Origin: Spongiimicrobium salis
GTDB lineage: Bacteria; Bacteroidota; Bacteroidia; Flavobacteriales; Flavobacteriaceae
DNA length: 64,000 bases
Assembly (NCBI RefSeq): GCF_043678055.1
Contig: NZ_JBHEQA010000002.1
Location: 1,116,001-1,180,000, forward strand
Direction: 5' to 3'
The notes below the pieces were generated by a model. The model did no database searches, was not told the origin of the DNA, and saw nothing but the letters and a program-made list of their open reading frames with translations. Every line of letters starts with the position of its first letter. The first letter of the stretch is position 1. Positions 36,238 to 44,653 of this stretch are shown one piece after another. The translations under genes and the position numbers were made by a program.

Positions 36238-38048
36238 TATTTTATCTCATTATATATTGCAGAAGCTTCCTGTGCCGTGGTTGCGGCATTGAATATGGCC
36301 ACATGGCTAAGACTTCCCTCAAAGTTGTGGGTGGTCCCGTCGAACCTAGATCCTAACAGTACATTGTTGGAAGTCGTTACCGTTCCGACCGCCCCATTTG
36401 TAACTATCTGGACATCGTTCCGGTAAACATCCATTCCCGTTGTCCGCACGATCATTATGATTACATCACCGGGTGCAAATACAGCCGATTCGATAGATTG
36501 TTGTCCACCAGCATAATACCTTTGTATGCTCGATACCAAGGATATTGAATATTGTCCCGATGTTGTGGTGTTCAGCTGGGCCTTTGAAATCAATTGTTGG
36601 TTTTTAGTGGTGTTTACGGCATGCCCGATTTTAAGGACAATGGTAAATTCATCCGTACCCGGGGTAAAATCCAATTGTGGCACGTTGCCATATGTATAAA
36701 AATCATCTACACCATCAAATAATATTTGGCGCTCGCCATTTTCGATATGGAGCGTACCTCGTGTCGTTGTGGTGGCAGTTGCGTTGAAACCACTTTGGGA
36801 ATCGTTCCACACACTGACAACATCACCTTCATTTACAGCGGTAGGATCGATCGTTTCGGGTGTCTGTTTAACAATTAAGGAGGGAAGATCCAGAGCAGAT
36901 CGAAACACTTCCCACATACCATCGGCCCTATAATTTCCCGAACTCTCTTTTGATATAACGATAGTCCTACCGGATTCGACCGTTATTTTGTTTACGCTCT
37001 CGGTAGCCTTGACAAGTTCCACGCCCTCACCGTATACGATGGCCCCGCTAAACTCTATGGTAAGTTTTTCCGCTAAATCCCCACTGCCCAAAACAAAAGG
37101 TACGCCAATAGGAAGCGTATCATCAATAGTGATCGTTGAATTATCTTCCACTATAATGGAAACTCTTCTACCTCTATTGGGGAAAGCCGTTGAAATGATG
37201 TCCCCGGGGAGTAAAGTCCTATTCCCCGACGAACTCGTATAAACCAATTTTCCGAGATTCCCCAATACTTCATCTATACCTGAAAGGGAACCGGTTAAGG
37301 TTGTTCCAGATGTGGTATTGGCGTAGTTAACAGGTGTATGCTGTGATATCACACTAGAGGATATGGGACTTAATAGATCTACCGATCCATATGAAAGTGA
37401 TGAAGCCGTACCTTCGAGGTCGATGTAAAATCCCGGTGAAGTCTGGAATCTTATCCTTGGGTTTCCCGTACCGCTTCCAACGGCCATGAGATTGGCATTC
37501 ATAAGAGAAAAACTTCCAGTGCCCCCGTTCAAAATGTTCTGAAGGTTCAAATCAAGGGCACCTGTCATCGGTACCGTACCATTGGCCAACAAATCACCGG
37601 TTCCCGACATTAAATTGTCGACGTAGATTTTACTGGCTGCCTCATTATCCAAAACAGGTGTACTGGACACCCTTACGCCATTATGGAACAATGGCCTTGC
37701 CCCGGAATCAAAAAGAGCGAACATCGGGCTTCCGGTGTTGTCGTTGAAGTTGAGCGCTGCACCATTGTTTATCCCAATGTTCCTATTGGAGCCTATGGTC
37801 TGATCGACTTCCGATATCGAATTGTCCGATCCACTTCCGGAGAACCGTGCCACCCATCCCAGTCCGGCATTTATTTCCTCCCGACCGGTATCGACATTGT
37901 AGAGTGTATACACCTTTGAGGTGTCGGACACATCGATCGCATCACGCTGTGCGGTGGTTTTTTTTCCATGGCGTACAAAGCCGTGGAAGACTTGGGAATG
38001 TCCTAAAAAACTGCCTAAAAGGATAATTATAAAAATTAGCTTCTTCAT
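36237..38048 (-). CDS. Sec-exported protein with C-terminal LamG/concanavalin-like domain
   Basis: The 603-residue product has a clear signal peptide (LIFIIILLGSFLGHSQ), an N-terminal part resembling tail-fibre shafts with repeated short strands, and a C-terminal jelly-roll (about 400-603) with IENGERQILFDGVDDFYTY, VLKIGHAVNTTKNQQLISKA, LLGSRFDGTTHNFEGSLSHV and AIFNAATTAQEASAIYNEI, the closing motif of LamG-like carbohydrate-binding domains. A role in adhesion to surface glycans is likely. Like its neighbour it combines a tail-operon position with an export signal. The two genes are joined by TAATG and should be made together. Confidence 0.75.
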   Translation of the reverse strand: MKKLIFIIILLGSFLGHSQVFHGFVRHGKKTTAQRDAIDVSDTSKVYTLYNVDTGREEINAGLGWVARFSGSGSDNSISEVDQTIGSNRNIGINNGAALNFNDNTGSPMFALFDSGARPLFHNGVRVSSTPVLDNEAASKIYVDNLMSGTGDLLANGTVPMTGALDLNLQNILNGGTGSFSLMNANLMAVGSGTGNPRIRFQTSPGFYIDLEGTASSLSYGSVDLLSPISSSVISQHTPVNYANTTSGTTLTGSLSGIDEVLGNLGKLVYTSSSGNRTLLPGDIISTAFPNRGRRVSIIVEDNSTITIDDTLPIGVPFVLGSGDLAEKLTIEFSGAIVYGEGVELVKATESVNKITVESGRTIVISKESSGNYRADGMWEVFRSALDLPSLIVKQTPETIDPTAVNEGDVVSVWNDSQSGFNATATTTTRGTLHIENGERQILFDGVDDFYTYGNVPQLDFTPGTDEFTIVLKIGHAVNTTKNQQLISKAQLNTTTSGQYSISLVSSIQRYYAGGQQSIESAVFAPGDVIIMIVRTTGMDVYRNDVQIVTNGAVGTVTTSNNVLLGSRFDGTTHNFEGSLSHVAIFNAATTAQEASAIYNEIK

Positions 38049-38287
38049 TTTTTTTCAAGTTTAAAATTGTGTATTTCGGGCCGGAACCTTTTATATTTCT
38101 CCAATGGGGGAAGGCTTATGATCGCCTCCCCATTTTCGTTTATATGGACTACTGGCGCGGTGGCCATTAAATCGGCCACCCTTTTCTCCAGTTCCAAGAT
38201 CCTTGCCCGTTGTTTTCGTCTGGCCATATCAAAGACCAATGCGATTCCACAAAGGGCGATTGTCACTATGATGATGATCGTTGTCAT
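38045..38287 (-). CDS. Small protein with N-terminal membrane helix
   Basis: The 80-residue product has one N-terminal hydrophobic helix (IIIIVTIALCGIALVFDMA) followed by a basic helical region with a possible short coiled coil (RKQRARILELEKRVADLMA) and an acidic to basic tail. It overlaps both neighbours by ATGA. Its function is unknown. Confidence 0.6.
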   Translation of the reverse strand: MTTIIIIVTIALCGIALVFDMARRKQRARILELEKRVADLMATAPVVHINENGEAIISLPPLEKYKRFRPEIHNFKLEKK

Positions 38288-38964
38288 AAGCTCTGTATTA
38301 TGGGTTCATTTAAGTCTTGATCGTTGGCAGGGTTATCCACATCCAGGAGCGGGATATCGTTCAACACTTCGGCTATGATGTACTCCCCGTCCCGGTACGC
38401 GCCCCGCCCGTGCAGTTCGTCCCCGGTTTCCGGATAGGGCTGATCTCCTCCCGAAGTCTTATAGAGCCGGTAACCGTTCCAAATCCGAAACTGTTGGCTG
38501 CCCAGATCGGTCAGTTGTGATGTCAGGATGGAGATCTGTTGGTTCTGGCCGTTTATGATATCCAAAAGACCGTTGATCTCGCCAATTTCGTGGAAAGCGG
38601 GATGTACATAGTTTTGAAGGTTGTCCAGCTTTAATTTGAGGGTCTGGGTGAAATCTTCCGTACTCAGTCCCTTTCCGGGGGTTTTCTCCACTTTCTGTGA
38701 CAACTGGTTGGCCAGGTCCTGTATCTTCGATATGGGAAAGCTTTCGGGCTCATTGTACTGTGCGATCCTGGTCTCGGTCTCGGTGTCCGCCGCATCGATG
38801 GTAACGATAACGATCTCACCGGTATCCGGATCCGTTTCTATGGATCGCACGATATTGCCCTGGTCAAGGTGCCAGAAAGATGCCAACAGGTTCTCCCATT
38901 TTGTGATCATCACGGGATCATCGCATGTCAGGTAAGCCAATAGTATATTGATTGCTTGCTTCAT
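38284..38964 (-). CDS. Phage tail/baseplate-associated protein (226 residues)
   Basis: The start was taken at 38964, where the ATG shares its A with the stop codon of the upstream gene (TAATG); a start four codons earlier is less likely. The product has a helical middle (ISKIQDLANQLSQKVEKTPG, then LDIINGQNQQISILTSQL) and a C-terminal GRGAYRDGEYIIAEVL. By place it belongs to the baseplate/fibre part of the operon, between the LysM-like protein and the small membrane protein. The family is not known to me. Confidence 0.65.
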   Translation of the reverse strand: MKQAINILLAYLTCDDPVMITKWENLLASFWHLDQGNIVRSIETDPDTGEIVIVTIDAADTETETRIAQYNEPESFPISKIQDLANQLSQKVEKTPGKGLSTEDFTQTLKLKLDNLQNYVHPAFHEIGEINGLLDIINGQNQQISILTSQLTDLGSQQFRIWNGYRLYKTSGGDQPYPETGDELHGRGAYRDGEYIIAEVLNDIPLLDVDNPANDQDLNEPIIQSL

Positions 38965-39242
38965 TATGTAAAACATTTACAATAGTTGCACGGATCTATA
39001 TTGTCCGCTATATCGGATTCTTCGTCCGTGAGGGCCGTTGCCGGCCTGACGTTGTACGCCCTATAAAAATCGATGTTGCCCTGTTGGTCCCCCGATGTCG
39101 TGACAGGGCTCAGTTGGTTTCCAGCGACGAGCTCGTCCGTGATGGACAGATCGTTGGCCAGGGCCATCTCCACGATCGCCCCCAGGTTCCCGTTGGTCCC
39201 CAGGACCATATCCAATAAGCTCTGTCTAGATAGGACTTTCAT
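38964..39242 (-). CDS. Small LysM-like tail protein (tail-X type)
   Basis: The start at 39242 (MKVLSRQ) was preferred to one six codons upstream because it follows the previous stop codon by one base. The 92-residue product resembles the short LysM-like tail proteins of Bacteroidota phages: SLLDMVLGTNGNLGAIVEMA, then ANDLSITDELVAGNQL, ending in a cysteine-rich tail (PCNYCKCF). Such proteins usually link the tube end or hub to the baseplate. Confidence 0.65.
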   Translation of the reverse strand: MKVLSRQSLLDMVLGTNGNLGAIVEMALANDLSITDELVAGNQLSPVTTSGDQQGNIDFYRAYNVRPATALTDEESDIADNIDPCNYCKCFT

Positions 39243-39243
39243 A

Positions 39244-39534
39244 TTATGGCCTTTCGGCATTTATATTTATATCGCTCCCCTGGAGGGTTGTCCGGACGTT
39301 TACATATCCGTCCTCCTGGAGCTGGGTTCTTATATCCTTTTTTAATTTGGAGAGCCCTGCCCTCTGTTTGATCCTTGTAACGGCCTCCGCACCCAAAAGT
39401 GGGAATTCCTTCCATTCGCCCTTGAAGCTATGTACAAGGTCCTCCACGTGCACGGCCTCATTGTCACCGATCACCAGATCGCCGCTGCGTATGAGCAGGT
39501 CCCCGTCTTCATCGAGCATAATATCGTTCGCCAT
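39244..39534 (-). CDS. Baseplate wedge protein, gp25/gpW-like
   Basis: The 96-residue protein begins with LDEDGDLLIRSGDLVIGDNE and has HSFKGEWKEFPLLGAEAV, then LKKDIRTQLQEDGY, typical of gp25/Mu gp46-like wedge proteins that start contractile baseplates. Size and position (between the gpV-like and LysM-like genes) agree. Confidence 0.75.
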   Translation of the reverse strand: MANDIMLDEDGDLLIRSGDLVIGDNEAVHVEDLVHSFKGEWKEFPLLGAEAVTRIKQRAGLSKLKKDIRTQLQEDGYVNVRTTLQGSDININAERP

Positions 39535-39535
39535 A

Positions 39536-39739
39536 TCAAAGTGTCTTTCCTATTATCGTAGCACTGCCGGGCTGCACCCCGACAACACGTACATCCCTGT
39601 CCGTAACGAACGCCTCTATGGCATCCGCCAATTTTTCCGCTATCCTTTCACGCGCTTCGGACGGATCCACTTCGTTATCCGATTCCCCATCGTATGCGCC
39701 CCTTATCAGATTTTTTAACTGTTCTTTGCTTATTGCCAT
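39536..39739 (-). CDS. Small hypothetical baseplate-region protein (67 residues)
   Basis: The 67-residue product is acidic in the middle (YDGESDNEVDPSEARERIAE) and helical, ending in a short strand region (VRVVGVQPGSATIIGKTL). It lies between two likely baseplate genes with almost no gap. The family is not identified; a small assembly factor is possible. Confidence 0.6.
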   Translation of the reverse strand: MAISKEQLKNLIRGAYDGESDNEVDPSEARERIAEKLADAIEAFVTDRDVRVVGVQPGSATIIGKTL

Positions 39740-39744
39740 TCAGG

Positions 39745-40212
39745 TCATCTTAAAATCATGTTCAAACGGGCTTTGATGGCCAGGGTCTCGACCCTGTCTA
39801 TCGTGGTGCCGTTGACGACCACTATCTTATTGACCTCGTCTATATAATCGCCGAGCACGGTCTTTAGATCTTCATCGTTGCGCTGCAGCAACAGGCCTTT
39901 TTCATCGAGTTCCGCAATCATGGTACCCTTGCGGTAGACGATGCCGGCAGCACTGCTGATATGCAGCAATATGGCATCCTGCGCGTTGGGCAGTACCCCG
40001 ATGGCGACCTTGCTGTCGATCTCCGGCCGTATCACCAAGCGTTCCTCGCCATTTTCCAAGAGCGCGTTGAAGGGCACCTCAAAAAATTCCCGATCATCAT
40101 AGTCCGCCGTAACGGTGCAATGGTCCTCGAACAGTTCCGTGACCCTCCCCAATTGGACGGCCATTACCATCTTTTCCTCTACTATCTTTTCTATGACCTC
40201 CCTTATCTTCAT
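39745..40212 (-). CDS. Baseplate spike/assembly protein, gpV-like
   Basis: The 155-residue product follows the tail-hub gene through an ATGA overlap and has the OB-fold-like sequence expected of gpV/gp45-type spike proteins: VQLGRVTELFEDHCTVTADY, LVIRPEIDSKVAIGVLPNA and a C-terminal beta-rich repeat region. These proteins form the trimeric central spike of contractile tails. The call rests on position and general pattern. Confidence 0.65.
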   Translation of the reverse strand: MKIREVIEKIVEEKMVMAVQLGRVTELFEDHCTVTADYDDREFFEVPFNALLENGEERLVIRPEIDSKVAIGVLPNAQDAILLHISSAAGIVYRKGTMIAELDEKGLLLQRNDEDLKTVLGDYIDEVNKIVVVNGTTIDRVETLAIKARLNMILR

Positions 40213-41180
40213 ATTGCGCTGCTTATCCTCATCGTCCTTCTATATCCGGTCGTGGGCCCGAAGGTCACACCGACCTCGTCGACGAAATGTTCACTGTCCC
40301 GCTGCTCGTAGAGATCGTCCTTTATGCGCACCGTCTGGCCATGTACCACATATGGAAATCCAAAACTTATTAGCTCCCCGTCATAGCCGCCGGTCGTCCT
40401 CAATTGTTCATATTCCCGGAGCAATTGCGCCTCCAGTTGTTTCTTGGTGTACGATCCCTGGAGATTTCGCCTTATTACGTTGCCCCCGGTCTCGCCCACG
40501 GATGCCCGTGTGACCACTCCATTGGGAGCGGTGGCGGTCGCGTATATTATTGTTCTTATATCGGTACCGGAAATGAATTGAAGCCTATCGTTTATGATGT
40601 TTTTTCCAAAAACATAATTGGCCACGGTATCGCTTATCTTTGGATCCGAATGGACCAGTCCGCTCACCAGTCGGGAACCCCTGAAAAAGGTATACAGGCC
40701 CGCGGTCTTCCTTAGGTGGTCGAAAACCTTTAAGGGCGTGGTGTCCTTCAGCGATATCTTTCCATATACCTCGTCCGGGCAATCGATCTCGTAACCGGGC
40801 GCGACCGCTTCCAGGATCTCCCTGATCGTGGCCCTGGGCATACTGATCGAGACGCGTTCCCGTTTCAATTGCCACATCTCGTCCTCACACTCCAGTTCGT
40901 AAGGAAATGAAGGGCGGGGCGAGCGTGATATGTACCCCGTAAATTCGGAGACGTAACTTCCATTGTAACCGAGTTCGATGGTGACGGCGTCGCCGGTCTT
41001 TATGAGCTCCCGGATCGGAACGGTCATCTTTTTGGGACGGCCATCGTCCAAATAGCTCATGGCACGGGGCAGTTTGATCTTCGCCCTGTCCGTAAAATTG
41101 CGCCAGCTGCTCTCGATCTCTACCTCCGCTATGGAAAGAAACCCGACCGGTCCTATGGATATCCTACAGTTCAATACCAT
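40209..41180 (-). CDS. Tail hub protein, late-control gpD-like
   Basis: The 323-residue product fits the gpD/gp27-like hub family: an N-terminal beta region (VEIESSWRNFTDRAKIKLPR), GDAVTIELGYNGSYVSEFTG, the ILEAVAPGYEIDCPD helix and FDHLRKTAGLYTFFRGSRL, and a C-terminal barrel with FPYVVHGQTVRIKDDLYE. Hub proteins connect the tail tube to the spike. It overlaps its upstream neighbour by 17 bases and is followed by the spike gene. Confidence 0.78.
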   Translation of the reverse strand: MVLNCRISIGPVGFLSIAEVEIESSWRNFTDRAKIKLPRAMSYLDDGRPKKMTVPIRELIKTGDAVTIELGYNGSYVSEFTGYISRSPRPSFPYELECEDEMWQLKRERVSISMPRATIREILEAVAPGYEIDCPDEVYGKISLKDTTPLKVFDHLRKTAGLYTFFRGSRLVSGLVHSDPKISDTVANYVFGKNIINDRLQFISGTDIRTIIYATATAPNGVVTRASVGETGGNVIRRNLQGSYTKKQLEAQLLREYEQLRTTGGYDGELISFGFPYVVHGQTVRIKDDLYEQRDSEHFVDEVGVTFGPTTGYRRTMRISSAI

Positions 41181-41778
41181 CGTCTATGAATATTATGAAA
41201 GGCCGTTTGCTCTTTGCGGTGATCTCGAAGGGCTGGACGTTGCTGTATCCCGCCAATTGCGGAAGGCTAAGGTCGTGTATGCTGATATGGTCTATCCCCA
41301 AAAGGTTCAGGAATTCGCTTATCACGGGTTTGGCGCTGTGCAATAGGCCGCAGGTTCTTACGAGCTCGGCCACCTGCTCCTCGGGATAGGCATCATCACC
41401 GTATCCAATGATAAAGCCCTTGAATGTTAGCAGCCAATCGTCCATACTGACGATCTCCTCCACGGTGCCCTCGGCACCGACGATATCGGTCTCGACCACT
41501 TTTTTGGCCCGTATCGCCTCAACGGTCATCTCTGCAGGAAACCTGTACCCGGGAAAGCGTTTTCCGGTACCGTCCTCTATGAGGGGCTCGATCTCCACAA
41601 TGTCCCAAACGGGGATCCCCAGGCCACTGGTCAGATAGTAGTCCCGGGAATCCTCCTGTACGTCGATCTTCTTTTTTGAGAACCTGTCAAAGAACTTGTT
41701 GTTGCCCAGAAGCGGCGCGATGCCGAACTGGTCCTTGAATAATTGCTCTATGTTGAAATTAAATTGCAATGGTTTCAC
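41164..41778 (-). CDS. Conserved tail protein, DUF6046-like
   Basis: The 204-residue product has the pattern I associate with DUF6046 phage tail proteins of Bacteroidota: FRFPAEMTVEAIRAKKVV-like central sequence, WLLTFKGFIIGYGDDAYPEE, and SEFLNLLGIDHISIHDLSLP. A baseplate or tube-initiator role is likely from its position before the hub gene. It overlaps the -1-frame extension of the tail chaperone by 20 bases. Confidence 0.65.
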   Translation of the reverse strand: MKPLQFNFNIEQLFKDQFGIAPLLGNNKFFDRFSKKKIDVQEDSRDYYLTSGLGIPVWDIVEIEPLIEDGTGKRFPGYRFPAEMTVEAIRAKKVVETDIVGAEGTVEEIVSMDDWLLTFKGFIIGYGDDAYPEEQVAELVRTCGLLHSAKPVISEFLNLLGIDHISIHDLSLPQLAGYSNVQPFEITAKSKRPFIIFIDDGIEL

Positions 41779-41947
41779 CTTCTTTTGCGGACGCCCGTTT
41801 CGATTCGAACTCGAGCGCCCATTTTAACTGCTCCCATTTGTCCCAAAAGAGACCGTCCGGGAGTTCTTCGGGAAAGGGTATCTTAAAATGGTAGGAAAGC
41901 AATGCCGTTATCTTCCTTACCAGATCTTGGTTCTGGAGCCTGTTCAA
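41759..41947 (-). CDS. Probable -1-frame extension of the tail assembly chaperone
   Basis: This frame has no ATG or ribosome site; its first possible start is TTG at 41947. It is in the -1 frame relative to the 149-residue gene just upstream, and it is open from 41977, which is before that gene's stop at 41956. A ribosome slipping by -1 at the G5 run (minus-strand CTGGGGGAG, 41970-41962) would fuse the two. The result is like gpG/gpGT of lambda-type phages. The extension has a hydrophobic and acidic helix (GLFWDKWEQLKWALEFESKR). If no slip occurs, it would be a 62-residue TTG-started protein. Confidence 0.6.
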   Translation of the reverse strand: MNRLQNQDLVRKITALLSYHFKIPFPEELPDGLFWDKWEQLKWALEFESKRASAKEGETIAI

Positions 41948-41955
41948 GGGCAGGC

Positions 41956-42405
41956 TCAGGCCTCCCCCAGGTCCCCTTCAAGGAACTGGATGATACCGTT
42001 GGCCTGTATGGCGGCCGTATCGGCTATATTGCCGGAGGACTTTAACCTTTCATCACCGCCGAGCCAGCAATTGTTGCGAAGGAACTCGCCGCATTCCAGG
42101 ACCTTGTTCTGGCTGTACATGGACATGGCCGTGGCCTTGTGGTTGCGCGAGGGCTCCTTCAGATAACCGATCGCGGTGTCGATGGCTTTTCCCTCATCGT
42201 CCTTGTTCACGACCACCGTAAGCTTGTGCACCTTACCGTGCTTCTTTTTCCATTCCGCGATCTGTTCGGGCGTAATATTGCCCTCTTGTGTTTCTTTTGC
42301 CATTGTTTTAGCTTTTATCTTTTTATCCAATTGTTTAATGGTATCCCCTGGAGATACCTTGATTCCCATTTCTTTGGCCAGGGCCCTTTTTTCAGGTAGT
42401 CCCAT
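41956..42405 (-). CDS. Tail assembly chaperone-like protein
   Basis: The 149-residue product follows the tail tube gene through a one-base stop/start overlap, the normal place of tail assembly chaperones. It has a lysine-rich N-terminus, then EWKKKHGKVHKLTVVV and YSQNKVLECGEFLRNNCWLG near the C-terminus. A G-rich run just before its stop, and an open -1 frame behind it, support programmed frameshifting to a longer form. The chaperone would coat the tape measure, which here lies in the other late operon. Confidence 0.65.
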   Translation of the reverse strand: MGLPEKRALAKEMGIKVSPGDTIKQLDKKIKAKTMAKETQEGNITPEQIAEWKKKHGKVHKLTVVVNKDDEGKAIDTAIGYLKEPSRNHKATAMSMYSQNKVLECGEFLRNNCWLGGDERLKSSGNIADTAAIQANGIIQFLEGDLGEA

Positions 42406-42836
42406 CAGGCGTTAAAATTTATGTTGAAGATGAAAAGGGGCACTTCGAACATCAGGGCATCGTTACTGCCGCTCTCGCCGGAGCGTCCGTCCTTTTTCAT
42501 TTTACATCCTTGTAGGGTATGGGAGACCTGCAGACCGAGATCGTCCACATAACTGATAGAGATCGGGAAGGGAGGGATGTCCTTTATGGTCTTTCCCGGC
42601 GGCAGTTTGCGCTGCAGTTGATCCAGGAACTCCGAGGTAAAGGTTATGCTCCCTTCGTTCACCTCGTCACCTTGCGTATATCCCACCGCCTTTTTGGTGC
42701 CCATGACCTTTACCGGATCGATACTGTCCTCGGTGGAATAGTTGACCGCTTTTACATGGCCCTCGGCGCTTACGCCCAAAAGGTCCACGTGCACATTCGT
42801 GTAATTCCTGTATTTGTGGTTTATGAGTATCGGCAT
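42405..42836 (-). CDS. Tail tube protein
   Basis: The 143-residue product follows the sheath gene and has the beta-rich tube pattern: HKYRNYTNVHVDLLG, EGSITFTSEFLDQLQRKLPP and ISISYVDDLGLQVSHTLQGC, then the closing FEVPLFIFNI. Size matches the inner tubes of contractile tails. The four-base gap to the sheath gene suggests co-expression. Confidence 0.75.
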   Translation of the reverse strand: MPILINHKYRNYTNVHVDLLGVSAEGHVKAVNYSTEDSIDPVKVMGTKKAVGYTQGDEVNEGSITFTSEFLDQLQRKLPPGKTIKDIPPFPISISYVDDLGLQVSHTLQGCKMKKDGRSGESGSNDALMFEVPLFIFNINFNA

Positions 42837-42840
42837 GTCT

Positions 42841-44079
42841 TTACGTATTTGAAGGGTTATTGAAACCTATTTTAAGATTGATCTGGCGTCCGATGGCCAC
42901 GGGCACAGCGGAGAGGGATACTTCCAGCCGAGAGGTCGACAGCACGTTCTGATCGGGGTCGATGTAACATTCCACCCCTCCGGACAGGTCGCCATCGGCC
43001 ACCAATTGGTCCTGTGAGGCTATCGTGGACGCTTCCATTTCCTTTATCGTGTTCGGGGCCAACTTACCGCTATCGGGATCTACAAAGAGCCTTCCCTTTA
43101 CGCGGGGCAGGAGGGCGGCCCGAGCGGCCCGTATCATTTCGTTTATCGTCCTTACGTTCTCAACATATGCATAATCCCCTTCGATATCGCTACAGGTGTG
43201 CATATCGACCAAAAAGTAACCGGCAATCCCGGAAACGGATGTGGCGAAAATGTACCCTTTTTCGTTAAGGGCGTCAAGATCCGTATCGTTATAGCTATCG
43301 ATCGGGTTTCCCGATGATAGCCCGGCCGAAATAAAGGCCGTTTCCGCGACATCGGTAAGGTTGAACCCTTGCGTGAGCTCTCCCGCGTTCTGCCCTACAA
43401 ATGCCGAGCTTACAAGTCCGAGCACATCGCCGATCGCGGCATATCCGGCATACCTTGGGTCACTGGCACTAATATCGTTGTCCGCGGCGATGACAACTGA
43501 AACGTCGGCGGCATCCGCTGCAAGATCGCGAAGGTCGCGCAGCGCGCTGGTCGTGCCCGTCAGACTTCGCCCTTCCAGGAAGATATGTGCGAAACGGTCC
43601 TTGGAGAACTCATGGTCCGCCAACTGTTGCGCCACCGGTATCGCCGCCAGGACATCTGAATCCAGCCCGTCCTCGATCGTTGGAACATATGTCGCATCGG
43701 GATTCAGGGCCACCATGGCCTGTCTTATTTCCCCGGCCTTGGTCCTTAGAAGTTTTTCCAGGTATTCCTGGTCCTTGTCCACGATATCGGCCATGGCCAC
43801 GTTCTGGGCCACTGGCATGAAATGCAGCGTGCCCGATGGGTTCCTGAGGAAGAAGCGCTCTATATGGTGATGGACCAGCACCTTATTGGAGCTATCATAT
43901 TCCGCGTTTAGCTCCAGGGCGTTCGCATCGGCGGTGCCCCTTAGTTCATATATTTCCCCGAGTGTCATCTTGGGCGTAGCGACGGCCTGCATTACCGCCC
44001 CGCTTATCATACGTTGTGAAGGCTGCCTTCTTCCCAGGCCGCCGTTCCCTTTCTCTATGGTCAATCCGGGTCTGGCCAT
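42841..44079 (-). CDS. Contractile tail sheath protein, DUF2586-like
   Basis: The 412-residue protein has the DUF2586/Mu-like sheath layout: an N-terminal GLGRRQPSQRMISGAVMQA, a central variable domain with RFAHIFLEGRSLTGTTSALR and a conserved C-terminal domain with YAYVENVRTINEMIRAARAA, LPRVKGRLFVDPDSGKLAPN and LSAVPVAIGRQINLKIGF. Its presence shows that the phage has a contractile tail. The start codon overlaps the stop of the upstream coiled-coil gene as TAATG. Confidence 0.85.
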   Translation of the reverse strand: MARPGLTIEKGNGGLGRRQPSQRMISGAVMQAVATPKMTLGEIYELRGTADANALELNAEYDSSNKVLVHHHIERFFLRNPSGTLHFMPVAQNVAMADIVDKDQEYLEKLLRTKAGEIRQAMVALNPDATYVPTIEDGLDSDVLAAIPVAQQLADHEFSKDRFAHIFLEGRSLTGTTSALRDLRDLAADAADVSVVIAADNDISASDPRYAGYAAIGDVLGLVSSAFVGQNAGELTQGFNLTDVAETAFISAGLSSGNPIDSYNDTDLDALNEKGYIFATSVSGIAGYFLVDMHTCSDIEGDYAYVENVRTINEMIRAARAALLPRVKGRLFVDPDSGKLAPNTIKEMEASTIASQDQLVADGDLSGGVECYIDPDQNVLSTSRLEVSLSAVPVAIGRQINLKIGFNNPSNT

Positions 44080-44642
44080 TATTTCTTGGGTTTTGGTTTA
44101 ACTTGGTCCTCCAGCGCCGCCAATAGGCTCTTGGCTTCCTGGTGTGCCGAAGTTTCGGCCTTCAGCTGCTCCGTGACATCTTTAAGGGACGCTGTCTCCG
44201 CCGTCAACTTTGCGTTCAGCCCCTCGATCTCGTTGGACTTTTCGGTAATGGCCTCCATGTGCGCTTCCAATTCTTCCTTTGCTTTTTTATAGTCGTCCCA
44301 TAAAAGGATCGCTCCGGCAATTGACTTGGGGGTCTCCGTGTCCACGGTTATGCCGTGTTCCCCGCCTTCAAGTATCTTCTCGACCATCCCGATGATCTTA
44401 TCCTTTTCCAGGATCTCGTGATTAGCAGCCTCCAGCGCGATGACCAGATCGTCACCATTTTTGTCCAAGGGAGCGCCGTTACGAAAAAAAGTGACGGGGT
44501 CCTCCTTGAGCCCCCTTTCCTTTTTGTGGTTTTTGGCCGAATCCTCGTTCAGGAACAATTGCCCGTCCGGACTCACGCAGACCATATCTTTTCCGGGATG
44601 CGCCTTAAAATAGTTCAAGGCCAATTTTTCAAGTTCTTTCAT
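44079..44642 (-). CDS. Coiled-coil protein of the head-tail region (187 residues)
   Basis: The N-terminal 75 residues form a small folded-looking part (DMVCVSPDGQLFLNEDSAKN). Residues 110-180 form a strongly heptad-like helix with many Glu, Lys and Ala (AKEELEAHMEAITEKSNEIE) and a basic tail (KPKPKK). It may be a minor structural or assembly factor. It sits between the spanin and sheath genes. The family is unknown. Confidence 0.6.
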   Translation of the reverse strand: MKELEKLALNYFKAHPGKDMVCVSPDGQLFLNEDSAKNHKKERGLKEDPVTFFRNGAPLDKNGDDLVIALEAANHEILEKDKIIGMVEKILEGGEHGITVDTETPKSIAGAILLWDDYKKAKEELEAHMEAITEKSNEIEGLNAKLTAETASLKDVTEQLKAETSAHQEAKSLLAALEDQVKPKPKK

Positions 44643-44653
44643 GTATATGATTT

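Noticed and set aside
43361..43870. A 169-residue plus-strand frame opposite the tail sheath gene
   Set aside because: It is rich in Ser, Arg and Ala as expected of antisense reading and lies entirely within a well-supported gene.
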